DNA of 64,000 bases from Lysobacterales bacterium (GTDB lineage Bacteria > Pseudomonadota > Gammaproteobacteria > Xanthomonadales > SZUA-5): positions 136,197-200,196 of the forward strand of contig JALHMH010000004.1 in the NCBI GenBank assembly GCA_022844165.1, given 5' to 3'. The notes beneath the pieces are model-generated. The model was not told the DNA's origin, searched no databases, and saw nothing but the letters and a program-made list of their open reading frames with translations. Positions 1-9,870 of the stretch are shown here, one piece after another. Each line of letters starts with the position of its first letter. Position 1 is the stretch's first letter. The position numbers and the translations under genes are program-made.

Positions 1-456
1 GGGGGCGGCGTCTTCACCCACCACACGCACGTTGGCGCCTCGGCTGGGAATGGCCGTTGGCGTCAGCACGGCCGCACTGACCATGCAATGTTCGTCGACG
101 ATGATCGTGTCGTAGCCCTGCGGCATGGGAGCGCCGGTGGTCACTCGAACGGCGCTATTGGGTGGCGCTTCGCCGCGATAGGCGCTGCCGGCCTGGGCTC
201 GGCCGACGACGCTCAGGGCGCTTCGGGCCGCCAGTTCATCGTAGCGCACCGCAAAGCCATCCATCGCTGCCTGAGAGAATGGCGGCCATGGTCTGGCAAG
301 AATCACATCGTCGGCCGAGTAACGGCCCGCTGCGGTGTACAGATCGACGCGTTCTGCATACGCTGCGCGCCCGCTCAGCGCCGCACCGACCAATTCCTCG
401 GCCGTGCTCAATGGGATGTTCTTCGGGTAGGGCGCGGCGAATGGGTCGATGGCCAT
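1..456 (-). CDS. moeA: Molybdopterin molybdenumtransferase MoeA, N-terminal part (3' end outside window)
   Basis: Open reading frame of 152 codons running off the left edge. The translation starts MAIDPFAAP and contains the MoeA signatures AAMDGFAVR (about residues 62-70), a VRVTTGAPMPQG segment and ANVRVVGED near the window edge. MoeA inserts molybdate into adenylylated molybdopterin in molybdenum cofactor synthesis in the cytoplasm. The start codon at 456 lies 12 bases after the der stop, so it is probably the last visible gene of the der operon. Catalytic regions further downstream cannot be assessed. Confidence 0.9.
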   Translation of the reverse strand, partial: MAIDPFAAPYPKNIPLSTAEELVGAALSGRAAYAERVDLYTAAGRYSADDVILARPWPPFSQAAMDGFAVRYDELAARSALSVVGRAQAGSAYRGEAPPNSAVRVTTGAPMPQGYDTIIVDEHCMVSAAVLTPTAIPSRGANVRVVGEDAAP

Positions 457-468
457 TTTGCGCTAACG

Positions 469-1872
469 CTACCGCTTGACGTGCCGCATCAGCCGTTGGC
501 GCTTCTTCTTCTGCCGATCGGTTAACTCGTTACGCTTTTCAGCGAACGGGTTAGCGCCGTCCCGAAACTCCAGGACCAGCGGAGTGCCGGTGAGACGAAA
601 TTTTTCACGCAACGACTTTTCGAGATAGCGGTGATAAGAACCCGGCAGCTTCGACAATCGCGAACCGTGAACGATGATGCGCGGCGGGTTACGGCCGCCT
701 TGATGCGCGTAACGCATCTTGGCCACGCGGCCCTGGACCATCGGTGGCTGGTGCTTTTCGAAGGCCTTGTTCAGCGATTCCGTGAGCTCGGTCGCCGAGA
801 ACTCACGTGTTGCAGCGCGGTGGGCCTGATTGACGGCCTTGATCAGTTCGCCCAAACCTGAGCCATGCAGTGCAGAGATCGGAATCCGCTTGGCGTAATC
901 GACGAACGCCAGCCCCCAGTCAAGACGAGAGTTGACCAAGGTACGCTCACGTACGGCCAAACCGTCCCATTTATTCACGGCGAGCACCAAACCTCGGCCG
1001 AAGTTGACCAACTCACCTAACAGGTGCGCGTCCTGATCGGCGAATCCTTGCTGCGCATCCAGCATCAGAATGACGACATGGGCGTCGTTGGCGGCTTGCA
1101 GTGCCTTGATGACGCTGAACTTCTCGACCGTCGCTTCAACGCGTGCGCGTCGCCGAATGCCGGCCGTATCGATCAGCAGGTACTTTTTTCCGTCGCGTTC
1201 CATCGGAATACGCACCGCATCGCGTGTCGTGCCGGGCATATCCATCGCGAGCACGCGCTCTTCGCCGAGCAATCGATTGACCAAGGTGCTCTTACCCACA
1301 TTCGGGCGGCCAATGATCGCAATGCGAATGCGCCCGTCGTCGCTTACCGTGGTATCTACCGCTGGCAACAGGCCGTCCAGGTGTTCGACCAATTCGCCGA
1401 TGCCGGCGTGATGGGCGGCGGAAACAAACAAGACATCGGCCAGGCCCAGGCGCGAGAACTCCGCATGCGCATCTTCGATACGTACGCCGTCGATCTTGTT
1501 GACCACAAGTGTGATCGGCTTGGACAGTGCGCGCACTCGGTTGGCGATTTCAATGTCGTCGGGATGCAGTCCATCGCGCGCATCGACGATCAGAGCCACA
1601 TGATCGGATTCTTCGATGGCCTGCCAACTTTGTGCGCTCATGCCCTTGGCGAGCAGGTCTTCGCCATCGGTCAGACCGGCGGTATCGACCACCATGAACG
1701 GTTTCTCGCCGCGGTGGGAAATGCCAAAAAGGCGATCTCTTGTCACGCCCGGCATGTCGGTCACGATGGCATCGCGAGTACGCGTCAGCGCGTTGTAGAT
1801 CGTCGATTTGCCGACGTTTGGCCGGCCGACTAACGCGACGACGGGCAGCATGCTGGGGCTATTGTCGTCCAT
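469..1872 (-). CDS. der: Ribosome biogenesis GTPase Der (EngA)
   Basis: Tandem-GTPase protein of about 467 residues needed for 50S subunit assembly. Two G-domains each begin with GRPNVGKST, followed by DMPGVTRD / DMPGTTRD switch regions, DTAG motifs and NKxD motifs (VVNKIDG, AVNKWDG); a KH-like C-terminal domain ends in a basic tail. The frame is open to 1962, but the family starts just before the first P-loop. The ATG at 1872 (MDDNSPSM) is preferred; the ATG at 1851 (MLPVVALVG) is also plausible, and neither has a strong Shine-Dalgarno sequence. It lies downstream of bamB (193-base gap), the usual gammaproteobacterial order. Confidence 0.96.
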   Translation of the reverse strand: MDDNSPSMLPVVALVGRPNVGKSTIYNALTRTRDAIVTDMPGVTRDRLFGISHRGEKPFMVVDTAGLTDGEDLLAKGMSAQSWQAIEESDHVALIVDARDGLHPDDIEIANRVRALSKPITLVVNKIDGVRIEDAHAEFSRLGLADVLFVSAAHHAGIGELVEHLDGLLPAVDTTVSDDGRIRIAIIGRPNVGKSTLVNRLLGEERVLAMDMPGTTRDAVRIPMERDGKKYLLIDTAGIRRRARVEATVEKFSVIKALQAANDAHVVILMLDAQQGFADQDAHLLGELVNFGRGLVLAVNKWDGLAVRERTLVNSRLDWGLAFVDYAKRIPISALHGSGLGELIKAVNQAHRAATREFSATELTESLNKAFEKHQPPMVQGRVAKMRYAHQGGRNPPRIIVHGSRLSKLPGSYHRYLEKSLREKFRLTGTPLVLEFRDGANPFAEKRNELTDRQKKKRQRLMRHVKR

Positions 1873-2065
1873 CGATCGGTGTCTTGGGTTGCCGTGAAAG
1901 TTGGTGGGTTGGACTTGGCGCTGACGCCCTCCCTCGACTTCGGGGAGGGCATCGGCAGACAACGATTGCGCTCAACCAATGTAACCGCCGACGGCTTGCG
2001 GCCATGATCGTTGTGTACGGCGATATGGGCCCGCGTTCGCGGCGTTGTCGGGTCTGGATGAATCC

Positions 2066-3202
2066 TTAGTTGATTCGGTAGGCGCCGAGGGCGCCGTCGT
2101 TGTTTTGCGCATAGACGACACCATCGACCGAGATCAGGCCACTGCCAAATCCGGCGTCGCCCAATTGCGTGCGCGCGGCCAGTTCTCCGCTGCTGCGCTC
2201 TACGACATGCAAATAACCTTCAAGGTCGCCAACAACGAGGAAGTCACCCACCAGAACTGGCGTCGACAGCATTCGGTGCGCCAACAGATCGATTTTCCAA
2301 AGGGACCCGCCCGTGCGGCGATCCAGCGCCCAAACTTCGCCATTGGCGGCGATCGCGAACACCGCATCGTCGCCGGCAGCCACGCCAGCAACACTCGATA
2401 GCTCGCGAGTCCACAAGGTTCGGCCGCCGTCGCTGGTGAGTGCTTGCGCAGCCGATGCGTAACCGGCGACGAACACGTCGCCGCGTTGAATGGCAATTCT
2501 GCCGTCGACGTCGATCATGCGTTCCAGGTCGGTGCGCCCTTCCGCCACGCCGACGGCATGCTCCCAAAGGACCCGGCCATCATCGCGTGCAAGCGCCGTC
2601 ACCTTGCCGCTGGCGCTGGCGATGATGACGCGATCGCCGCTGATCACAGGCGGCGCGTTGCCGCGCAAACTGAGCGTCGGTACACCACGATCGACAGCCC
2701 ACAACAGTTTGCCGTCTCGCGCATCGAGTCCATGTGCACGACCATCATTGGCGACGATGACAACCAGGTTATCGTCAATGGCTGGCGCCGTTACCACTTC
2801 TGAAGAGACGCGTGCCTTCCAGCGTTGTTCTCCCGATTCTGGATCGAAGGCGTAAACGTCCCCTTCAATGGATCCGACGACCACGATCGTCAGCGATGCG
2901 GCGGGTCCGCCGGTCAACCCCTCGATTTTCTGATTCCAGAGCCGGGCGCCGTTGGCGGCATCGAACGCAACGATCCCAGATTCGATGCCCGCTGCAAACA
3001 ACCGCCCACCGGCAAAAGCGGGCGTCAACTGCGCGCCCGTCCGGGCGGCGCCATCGCCGAGGCTGCTGGCCCACAGTTTTTCGATGGAGGCCTTTGCCTC
3101 AAAATCAGCCAGTGGCGTTGGCGGTTCGATGTTCTCTTTTTTTGCGCTGTCGCTGCATGCCGCCAGCGCCAGCGCGATGATCAGCGGTGCGCAGAATCGC
3201 AT
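2066..3202 (-). CDS. bamB: Outer membrane assembly lipoprotein BamB
   Basis: 378-residue lipoprotein of the BAM complex that folds beta-barrel proteins into the outer membrane. The N-terminus is a lipoprotein signal with lipobox LAAC (Cys16). The rest is an eight-bladed PQQ-type beta-propeller with repeated AFDAxxGxxxW, GLDARDGKLLW and ALDRRTGGSLW blades. Its ATG shares one base with the yfgM stop (TGATG), implying translational coupling. It lies between yfgM and der as in many gammaproteobacteria. Confidence 0.95.
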   Translation of the reverse strand: MRFCAPLIIALALAACSDSAKKENIEPPTPLADFEAKASIEKLWASSLGDGAARTGAQLTPAFAGGRLFAAGIESGIVAFDAANGARLWNQKIEGLTGGPAASLTIVVVGSIEGDVYAFDPESGEQRWKARVSSEVVTAPAIDDNLVVIVANDGRAHGLDARDGKLLWAVDRGVPTLSLRGNAPPVISGDRVIIASASGKVTALARDDGRVLWEHAVGVAEGRTDLERMIDVDGRIAIQRGDVFVAGYASAAQALTSDGGRTLWTRELSSVAGVAAGDDAVFAIAANGEVWALDRRTGGSLWKIDLLAHRMLSTPVLVGDFLVVGDLEGYLHVVERSSGELAARTQLGDAGFGSGLISVDGVVYAQNNDGALGAYRIN

Positions 3203-3939
3203 CAGCCTTGCTCCGTTTTCGCTGAAGATGCTTCGACTGAGGCCTCGGGCACAGGTGCCGGTGCAGCTTCCGCCTCAGGTGTGAGCGCGGCGGCCGGAGC
3301 GCTTTCGATAGACGCGATCAAGTCGTCGCGCTTGATTTCCAAGGTGCGTCGCTGAGGCGCAGCGCTGTCGGTCGCCGCGAGCGCCTTGTCGAATTCCCCG
3401 CGAGCTTCGCTCAATTGTCCAAGCGCCACATAAGCGTCACCTTTGACCGTCGCGATCTCGGCCTCAAAGCCCTTGGCCGCCATGGTGCGTAATCGGTCGA
3501 GCGCTTTTTGCGCCTCACCTTTGCTGATGAGCAGGCGGGCCATTCGCAAGGCCGCTACAGTGCGCACACCATCGGGTTTGCCATCTTTGCTGACGAACTC
3601 AAGAAAACCAATCGCTTCATCGATCTTGCCCGCGGTCGCTGCGGTTTCCGCTTGTTCCAACGCTGCCAGGGAAGCGTGCGGCGCGTTCGAGAAGTTCTTG
3701 CGCAAATCCGCGGCCAGTTTGGTGGCGAGTTCAACGTCCTGCTTATCGACAGCCGCCTGAAACTCCTCGAATTTCAGCAACGCTTCAGCACGATGATTAA
3801 CTTGCGATTGTTGCCAGCGCTGCCAGCCCAGCAATATCGCGAGGCCGAGCAAAATACCGACGACAATGGAGCCGCCGTTCTTCTGGAGCCATTGTCGTGC
3901 GCGTTCGCTTTGCTCTATGGAATCGAGTTCGTCGGCCAT
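3202..3939 (-). CDS. yfgM: YfgM-family TPR-like protein, ancillary SecYEG translocon subunit
   Basis: 245-residue protein with a short cytoplasmic N-terminus, one membrane segment at about residues 24-42 (GSIVVGILLGLAILLGW) and a periplasmic TPR-like helical domain up to about residue 200, followed by an Ala/Glu/Pro-rich tail of about 40 residues. In E. coli, YfgM binds the SecYEG translocon with PpiD. Family membership rests on length, topology and its conserved place directly before bamB. The acidic, low-complexity C-terminus is longer than usual. Confidence 0.9.
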   Translation of the reverse strand: MADELDSIEQSERARQWLQKNGGSIVVGILLGLAILLGWQRWQQSQVNHRAEALLKFEEFQAAVDKQDVELATKLAADLRKNFSNAPHASLAALEQAETAATAGKIDEAIGFLEFVSKDGKPDGVRTVAALRMARLLISKGEAQKALDRLRTMAAKGFEAEIATVKGDAYVALGQLSEARGEFDKALAATDSAAPQRRTLEIKRDDLIASIESAPAAALTPEAEAAPAPVPEASVEASSAKTEQG

Positions 3940-4036
3940 TGTGTGATCTCAGATGGTACAGTTGCGGAAAATTTTTTGGAGGCGACATGACGCCGCCCTC
4001 CAGCCCAGAGCATGCGCGATAAAGCCTCTGGATTTG

Positions 4037-4903
4037 TTAGCCGTCGCTGGACTCGCTGCTCGCGCCGCGCTGTTTGGCTTGCCAACCGTCGCCTGACGCC
4101 GTCACGTCGAACCGTGCGACATTGCCTCGGGCGTAACCAGACAGATCCAGCGACTGCCCATTCACATCCACCGCCACGCCGCGCACGTTGCCGATGCGTA
4201 CCGATAACGGACCGCCATCAAACGTCCGCCGATCGCCGGCCTTTACGACGCTGTAGAGCAATCGATCGCCCGCCGCGTTGGTGACTTCCACCCAGCTATC
4301 CTGTTCGAATCGCATGTCCAGCACGTTCTGCACCGGTGTTGCAGGACGGACTGCTTCACGCGAGGCAAACGGACTCAATGATGCGATCAGCGGCGCCTCG
4401 GGCACTGGCGCTGGCAGCGGTTCGGGTTTCACGCTGGTCGGAATCGGTACATTCGGCGTCGGTGCGGGAATCGCAATTCGAGGTGCATCCGGTACACCGA
4501 GCTGCGGTGTGTTGGTGACGAGCCAGTTCACTGCCGTCAGTGCCAGCGCCGTACCGACGGCATAGGTACCTGCCCACTTGTATCGTTCGAGCCAGGAAAC
4601 GCGGCGTGCAACTGCGCCCGCTGCGGGCAACAGAACAGGCGTTTCGCTGATTCGCATTGCGTCGTCGACCATCGATTCTGGTGCGCCTACGAGGCGCGCG
4701 TAACTCTTTAAAAAACCCTTGAGGTAAACAGGCGATTCGTTGCCAGCACCCTGTTCCAGGTTCTGCACTTGCCCTGAGGGCAAATGGAGCCGCTGGGCAA
4801 CCTCGTCAATCGACCATTCGTTTGCCACTCTCAATGCGGCAAGTCGTTGGCCCAGTTCAGCCAAACTGGCGGGCGTGTTGTCGTCCATGATTCGCTCGCT
4901 CAT
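4037..4903 (-). CDS. rodZ: Cytoskeletal protein RodZ
   Basis: 288-residue cell-shape protein linking MreB to the elongasome. It has an N-terminal XRE-like helix-turn-helix (about residues 14-75, LAELGQRLAALR...SIDEVAQRLHLP), a basic juxtamembrane stretch, one membrane segment at about 110-130 and a C-terminal DUF4115 beta domain at about 195-270. The ATG at 4903 overlaps the pilF stop as ATGA; an alternative ATG lies at 4888. A 97-base gap separates it from yfgM, where hisS and sometimes ispG stand in many relatives; both are absent here. Confidence 0.92.
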   Translation of the reverse strand: MSERIMDDNTPASLAELGQRLAALRVANEWSIDEVAQRLHLPSGQVQNLEQGAGNESPVYLKGFLKSYARLVGAPESMVDDAMRISETPVLLPAAGAVARRVSWLERYKWAGTYAVGTALALTAVNWLVTNTPQLGVPDAPRIAIPAPTPNVPIPTSVKPEPLPAPVPEAPLIASLSPFASREAVRPATPVQNVLDMRFEQDSWVEVTNAAGDRLLYSVVKAGDRRTFDGGPLSVRIGNVRGVAVDVNGQSLDLSGYARGNVARFDVTASGDGWQAKQRGASSESSDG

Positions 4904-5655
4904 TGTTGCTGCGCTTCCAGAGATTTTGCCTCTTCCGAGCGCGGATAGGCGCTGGCAAGACGGCGACGATAGTCCTCAGCGCTGGCCAGATCGCCCAGCG
5001 CAGTCTCAATTTGTACCCCCAGGAGCAGCGCTTCGGCCGTAGCGACGCCGCTGGCATCGTAGCGCTGCATAAAGGCCCGCGCGTTCAAATGATCGCCACG
5101 AGCGTGCAATACCGCTGCCATCGGATACAGTGCAGACACATAGTTCGGTCTACGATCCAGTGCCTGACGCAGATAGTTCTCGGATTCTGCGAATTTCCCC
5201 GCCGATTTTGCGCACATGCCGGCGTTGGTCATGGCGACCTCAGGCGTGCGGTAGTAAGGGTCGGCCATCGCACGGCGGAATGCTTCGTCCGCCGTTTCGA
5301 ACTTGCCCTGACGACAAAGAAAACTGCCGTAATTGTTGTTCATATCGCCGTTCTTGGGTGCGATCTCAACGGCGCGTCGAAAGTGGAGCTCGGCCTGCAC
5401 CGTGTCGCCAATCGTATCTTGCAGGAATCCGGCGACGGTATGCGCTTCGGGCGAAAACGGATCTAAGTCGAGCGCTTTTTTGAGCTTGTCGCGGGCGACA
5501 TCCAGCTGGCCTTTCTTCAAATACTCCTGCGCCAATTGCACGTTGAGAACGGCGGCTTTCTTTGACTTCTCGGAACTTGCGCCAACAAATCCACCACCCA
5601 TTCCTGCACATCCGGCGAGTGCTGTGGCGAGTATCAGAAACAGCATTCGTTTCAT
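4900..5655 (-). CDS. pilF: Type IV pilus biogenesis lipoprotein PilF/PilW
   Basis: 251-residue lipoprotein with lipobox LAGC (Cys15) and a superhelix of TPR motifs beginning at about residue 38 ([16 protein letters not shown]) and continuing through [16 protein letters not shown]. PilF helps assemble and localise the PilQ secretin at the outer membrane. It overlaps rlmN upstream and rodZ downstream by 4 bases each, so the three are a tightly coupled transcription unit. This order (rlmN-pilF-rodZ) is standard in gammaproteobacteria and suggests type IV pili are made. Confidence 0.95.
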   Translation of the reverse strand: MKRMLFLILATALAGCAGMGGGFVGASSEKSKKAAVLNVQLAQEYLKKGQLDVARDKLKKALDLDPFSPEAHTVAGFLQDTIGDTVQAELHFRRAVEIAPKNGDMNNNYGSFLCRQGKFETADEAFRRAMADPYYRTPEVAMTNAGMCAKSAGKFAESENYLRQALDRRPNYVSALYPMAAVLHARGDHLNARAFMQRYDASGVATAEALLLGVQIETALGDLASAEDYRRRLASAYPRSEEAKSLEAQQQ

Positions 5656-6752
5656 GCGTGCATCTCCGCGTCTCTTCGCGCCATGGCGCTGCGTCGGGTG
5701 CGGTCAAGAACGTTGCCGACCAACTGGCCGCATGCGGCATCAATATCGTCGCCGCGCGTTCGACGCACGGTTGCGATCAAACCAGCCTCCATCACAATCG
5801 CCTGAAACTGTCGGATTGTGGCCTCATCCGAGCGTTCATAGCGTGTGCCAGGGAAAGGGTTGAAGGGGATCAAATTCAGCTTGCTTGGCATTTTCCGCAA
5901 CAGTTTGACCAGGGCGCGCGCATGCTCCGGCTTGTCGTTGATGCCTTTCATCAAGGTGTACTCAAAAGTGATCGATGCGCGGGGGCGGGTCACCAAATAG
6001 CGTTGGCAGGCGGCCAGCAACTCAGCAATCGGATACTTCTTGTTGAGCGGTACAAGTGTGTTACGCAGTTCATCGTTGGGAGCGTGCAGGCTGACGGCCA
6101 GACTGACGTCGCACGCTTCACTGAGTCTATCAATACCCGGTACGAGGCCAGCTGTACTCAGCGTTACTCGCTTGTTCGCCAGCCCGAATGCGTAGTCGTC
6201 GCGCATCAGATTCATGGCCGGCACGACCGCATCGAAGTTTAACAGCGGCTCGCCCATCCCCATCATCACCACGTTGGTCAGACGACGGTTCGTTTTCGCG
6301 TCATGCCCAAGCGCTTGCGCCGCCAGCCACACCTGTCCGATGACTTCGCTGGTCGACAGATTGCGATTAAATCCCTGCGTTGCGGTTGAACAAAACGTGC
6401 AGTTAAGAGCACAACCCACTTGCGAAGACACGCACAGCGTGCCGCGCGTCGGTTCCGGTATGTAAACGGTTTCGACCGCATTCCCGCCAGAAATATCAAC
6501 CAGCCACTTCGCGGTGCCGTCAGTGGACACCTGCTGAAACTTGACGGTCGGCGGGCGAATTTCGCTGTGCGTCTCCAACTTGTCACGCAGTTTTTTGCCG
6601 ACGTCAGTCATCGCGCCGACGTCAGTGATGCCGTGATGGTAAATCCATTTCATCAACTGATGCGCGCGAAAGCGCTTTTCGCCGATGGACTCGAAAAAGG
6701 TTTCGAGCCCAGTGCGGTCGAGATTCATCAGATTGATGCGTTCACTCGACAT
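5652..6752 (-). CDS. rlmN: Dual-specificity 23S rRNA/tRNA adenine-C2 methyltransferase RlmN
   Basis: 366-residue radical-SAM enzyme that methylates C2 of A2503 in 23S rRNA and A37 in some tRNAs. The 4Fe-4S motif CxxxCxxC is at Cys114-Cys118-Cys121 (CALNCTFC), followed by the SAM-binding MGMGEPLLN. The methyl-carrying cysteine is expected in DIDAACGQL (about Cys341). Family length is normal. It follows ndk by 6 bases and overlaps pilF by 4. Confidence 0.97.
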   Translation of the reverse strand: MSSERINLMNLDRTGLETFFESIGEKRFRAHQLMKWIYHHGITDVGAMTDVGKKLRDKLETHSEIRPPTVKFQQVSTDGTAKWLVDISGGNAVETVYIPEPTRGTLCVSSQVGCALNCTFCSTATQGFNRNLSTSEVIGQVWLAAQALGHDAKTNRRLTNVVMMGMGEPLLNFDAVVPAMNLMRDDYAFGLANKRVTLSTAGLVPGIDRLSEACDVSLAVSLHAPNDELRNTLVPLNKKYPIAELLAACQRYLVTRPRASITFEYTLMKGINDKPEHARALVKLLRKMPSKLNLIPFNPFPGTRYERSDEATIRQFQAIVMEAGLIATVRRTRGDDIDAACGQLVGNVLDRTRRSAMARRDAEMHA

Positions 6753-6758
6753 GTCAGA

Positions 6759-7178
6759 TCAGCACAACTCGATCGAGGCAAAGAAGTAAGCAATTTCGGC
6801 GGCCGCGGTCTCGGCAGCGTCCGACCCATGCACCGCATTGGCATCGATCGACTGCGCAAAGTCGGCGCGAATGGTTCCCGGCGCGGCTTTTTTAGGGTCA
6901 GTTGCGCCCATCAGCTCACGATTCATGGAGATGGCGTTGTCGCCCTCCAGAACCTGGATCATGACTGGACCGGAAATCATGAACTTCACCAGATCGGCAA
7001 AGAAGGGCCGGTCTTTGTGGACGGCGTAGAAGCCCTCAGCCTCGCGCTGGGAGAGTTGTTTGAGTTTTGCACCCACGATCTTCAGCCCGGCCTTTTCGAA
7101 GCGGGCATAAATTTCGCCGATGACATTCTTGGCAACGGCATCTGGTTTGATGATCGACAGCGTACGTTCGAGCGCCAC
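6759..7178 (-). CDS. ndk: Nucleoside diphosphate kinase
   Basis: 139-residue enzyme that transfers the gamma phosphate of ATP to NDPs. It shows [12 protein letters not shown] at the N-terminus and the active-site histidine in NAVHGSD. The frame is open further upstream, but the family start corresponds to a GTG at 7178, which has an AGGAG Shine-Dalgarno sequence about 8 bases upstream; the resulting length matches the family. It heads the ndk-rlmN-pilF-rodZ block. Confidence 0.96.
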   Translation of the reverse strand: MALERTLSIIKPDAVAKNVIGEIYARFEKAGLKIVGAKLKQLSQREAEGFYAVHKDRPFFADLVKFMISGPVMIQVLEGDNAISMNRELMGATDPKKAAPGTIRADFAQSIDANAVHGSDAAETAAAEIAYFFASIELC

Positions 7179-7357
7179 GTTGGAACTCCTGGAGTTGTGG
7201 GAAAGTCTGAAGACTTGCCGCCGTGGTCTTTTTAGCTGAGAAACACCCAGGACTTTACCACGGAAACCCACAAAAATCGCGGGCTTGGCCGGCAGAATTG
7301 CGGCGGAGTCTAACGATGGCGCTCCTGAGAGTGCAACGCGCCCGATGCAAGCTTGGT

Positions 7358-8194
7358 TCAGCTTCGTCGCGGCCGCGCTTTCGTGACTGTATCAATAGCG
7401 ATTTGCAACAATCTGCACAGATCGTCGCTGGCTTGCCTGGCGAGAGGCGGCTGAAAAATCGACGGTTCGCTTTCATCGAGATAGCGCGATTGCGCCATTT
7501 CCATTTGCACAGCGTTCACGCCCTGGCTCGGGTTTCCGTAGTGCCGGGTAATGTGCCCGCCTTTGAACCGCCCGTTGGCAACAAAACGGCGTTGGCGCAG
7601 CTCCAGTTCAACGATCAGCGGCCTTAGCACCTCATCGCGGCAACTCGCCCCGTCCGCGGTACCGAGGTTGTAGTCTGGCAAAACGCCTTCAAAGAACATC
7701 GGGCATTCGCTGCGTATCGAATGGCCTTCCCAAAGAACGATTTCCGAATGTTGGGCGCGCAATCGCTCCATTTCGGCCTGCAGCCTGTTGTGATAGGGGC
7801 GCCAGTAGTGCTCGATGCGCTGCGCCACCGAAGAAGGCGAGGGCTCGTGGCCGCGCACGTAGATCGGTTGACCATCGAACATCGACAGCGGGCACAAGCC
7901 AGTTTCGTTTCTGCCGGGATACAAGGGCGCGCCGTCGGGTGGCCGGTTCAGGTCGATGACGTACCGCGAATAACGAGGACGCAGTAAGGTCGCGCCAAGT
8001 TCGATGGCGAAGGCATACAGGCGGCTGACGTGCCAATCCGTATCGGGCGAATGCCGTGCGGCATCGACCATGGTCGCTCGAATATCGTCGGGCAGAGCAT
8101 ATCCATCGTGCGGCAGGCTCACGATCAGCGGCGCATCGCCGCGGTGCACGCGCACCACCTCGTGAGATTGCCATGGTTCAAAAAAGGCACTCAT
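7358..8194 (-). CDS. hutG: N-formylglutamate deformylase (HutG type)
   Basis: 278-residue member of the N-formylglutamate amidohydrolase family, which hydrolyses N-formyl-L-glutamate in one branch of histidine degradation. Family features visible are [11 protein letters not shown] near residue 24, [29 protein letters not shown] and [11 protein letters not shown] (a candidate metal-binding His). Other hut genes are not in the window. It overlaps the upstream oxidoreductase by 4 bases, so an amino-acid catabolic pair is likely. The substrate could be another N-formyl amino acid. Confidence 0.85.
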   Translation of the reverse strand: MSAFFEPWQSHEVVRVHRGDAPLIVSLPHDGYALPDDIRATMVDAARHSPDTDWHVSRLYAFAIELGATLLRPRYSRYVIDLNRPPDGAPLYPGRNETGLCPLSMFDGQPIYVRGHEPSPSSVAQRIEHYWRPYHNRLQAEMERLRAQHSEIVLWEGHSIRSECPMFFEGVLPDYNLGTADGASCRDEVLRPLIVELELRQRRFVANGRFKGGHITRHYGNPSQGVNAVQMEMAQSRYLDESEPSIFQPPLARQASDDLCRLLQIAIDTVTKARPRRS

Positions 8195-9438
8195 GCAAAA
8201 CGCGCCGGATCGTAGGGCGCAGGGTCGATACTGGGCGTGCGGTGGGAGATCAGGTCGTCAATTAATTGTCCGGTCGATGCCGACATACTCATGCCCAGCA
8301 TGCCATGGCCAGTGGCAAGCCACAGCCCTTCGTGCCCCGGCGCCGGACCGATGATGGGTACATCGTCCATCGACATTGGGCGCCATCCATACCACTCTTC
8401 GATGCGTGTTTGTCCGATGGGATCGACCAGATACTCGCGCGCGCCGGTCACCAGAGCATCCAGGCGGCGCCGGTTGAGTGTGCTGTCGTAGCCGGCGAAT
8501 TCCATGGTGCTGCCGATGCGATACGTCGATTCCCAAGGTGTAATCGCGATGCTGCGTTCGCGACAAACCACGGGAACCTTAGGTGCGAGGTCCGGGCGCT
8601 CCGTGGTAATCGAATAGCCTTTGCCTGGCTGAATCGGCACGCGCAACCCAAGTTGTCTGCCGAGTTTGGGTGACCATGCGCCGAGGGCCAGCACTGCCGC
8701 GCGGCCGAGCCGTTCCCCATTGGTGCCGATCGCCCGCCAGCGGTGGCCTGCAAATACAAGGTTCTCCACCGAGAAATGCGGCTCGATTCGTGCGCCCTTG
8801 GCCAACACACAACGCAGCAACTCCGCAACAAACAGGTCCGGGCGAAATTGAGCATCGTCCGGCGTATCGAAGCCACCGATGACATCGTCACGTAAGGCCG
8901 GCTCACGCGCGCGCATCTGCGTGCGATCCAGTTCGACGACGCCGATTCCGACCTGCGCGAGTGCTCTTGGCCACCAGGCGAACGCATCCATCGCCTCAGC
9001 TGACTTAAAGACGGTCAGATGCCCAGCGGTCGAGAACTCGCATTGGAGCTGCTCCTCCCGGCACATTCGTTCGATGGCATAGCGCGAAGGATTCAATAAC
9101 GCTGCCTTCGCCCGAAGTCCGTGTTCGAACGCTGGCCAGGTGCAGCGGCGTGCAAAGCCCAACAGCCACGCAAACAAGGCGGGATCAAGGCGTGGTTTCA
9201 CGTAAAACGGGGCGCTCGGGTCGAGCATCCAACGCAGCGCCTGACCCACCATGCCCGGCTTTGCGAGCGGCGGCGCATGGCTGGGCGTGATTGTGCCGCA
9301 GTTGCCGTATGAACTCCCCGAACCCGGCGTGCTTTGGTCCAAGAGCGTCACACTGTGACCTGATTTCAACAAATAGTACGCGCAGCAAAGCCCAATTGCG
9401 CCGGCACCCAGGATCAACACGTCAGATTCGCGATTCAT
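8191..9438 (-). CDS. FAD-dependent D-amino acid dehydrogenase-like oxidoreductase (DadA family)
   Basis: 415 residues. The dinucleotide fold is at the N-terminus (VLILGAGAIGLCCAYYL), followed by SSYGNCGTITPS, a DadA hallmark region, and a C-terminal FAD contact GLWLATGHGMLGMSMS. DAO-family enzymes of this type oxidatively deaminate D-amino acids or D-hydroxyproline at the membrane. Substrate cannot be decided from sequence. Its stop overlaps the hutG start, suggesting co-expression for amino-acid catabolism. The 432 bases upstream carry dispersed repeat copy A. Confidence 0.8.
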   Translation of the reverse strand: MNRESDVLILGAGAIGLCCAYYLLKSGHSVTLLDQSTPGSGSSYGNCGTITPSHAPPLAKPGMVGQALRWMLDPSAPFYVKPRLDPALFAWLLGFARRCTWPAFEHGLRAKAALLNPSRYAIERMCREEQLQCEFSTAGHLTVFKSAEAMDAFAWWPRALAQVGIGVVELDRTQMRAREPALRDDVIGGFDTPDDAQFRPDLFVAELLRCVLAKGARIEPHFSVENLVFAGHRWRAIGTNGERLGRAAVLALGAWSPKLGRQLGLRVPIQPGKGYSITTERPDLAPKVPVVCRERSIAITPWESTYRIGSTMEFAGYDSTLNRRRLDALVTGAREYLVDPIGQTRIEEWYGWRPMSMDDVPIIGPAPGHEGLWLATGHGMLGMSMSASTGQLIDDLISHRTPSIDPAPYDPARFA

Positions 9439-9497
9439 TGCCAGAGTCTACTGCGATGCGAGTGGGGTGCGCCGGAAGTTTCACGCATCTCTCGCCT

Positions 9498-9675
9498 GGA
9501 GTCGTTGACGGAGCGGGATCTTGTCATTTGAGTCAAATTTCGTCGGAGCGGCTTTGGCAGTTGAAGCCCCCTTGAGTACAAGGGGGCGATTGAGCGCGCA
9601 GCGCTCAATGGGGGTTCTGGCAAGTATGGTGTCTGGCGAAGCCAACAATGCTCGGCGGTCTGAGGCGAAGCCTCG
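9498..9675 (+). repeat. Dispersed palindromic repeat, copy A
   Basis: One of three related intergenic elements (others at 44002-44150 and 47957-48122), all in the same orientation. It contains hairpin 1 (arms 9566-9574 and 9579-9587, GCCCCCTTG/CAAGGGGGC), hairpin 2 (arms 9589-9597 and 9601-9609, ATTGAGCGC/GCGCTCAAT) and a 38-base 3' core (9638-9675) identical in all three copies, ending in a small GAGGC-GAA-GCCTC hairpin. Arm sequences differ between copies but remain paired. Nothing else is seen between the divergent genes at 9438 and 9871 apart from the tail feature that follows. Confidence 0.8.
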
Positions 9676-9694
9676 TCTGGTCTTCGGCCACGAT

Positions 9695-9770
9695 CCTGCG
9701 TCGCTTGTCCTCGCCATCGCGCTGCTATGCCACCGGTCGTTCAAGCCGAACCGCGGCGGGCCGCGAAAGC
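9695..9770 (+). repeat. Tail segment associated with repeat copy A
   Basis: About 75 bases beyond copy A that resemble 48186-48263 beyond copy C. They share the words GCGCTGCTATG and CGGTCGTTCAAGCC, then a similar GCGG/GCCGC-rich run. Copy B lacks it. This suggests the mobile or recombining unit can be longer than the hairpin core. Confidence 0.5.
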
Positions 9771-9870
9771 CGCCGGCTTCGGGCGAGATCTTGCGCGAAA
9801 TCTCACCAAATGTGATCAGGTTGGCACTCTTTCTGCATGGCCGATCCGAACCAGACGATTGGGACCATCC

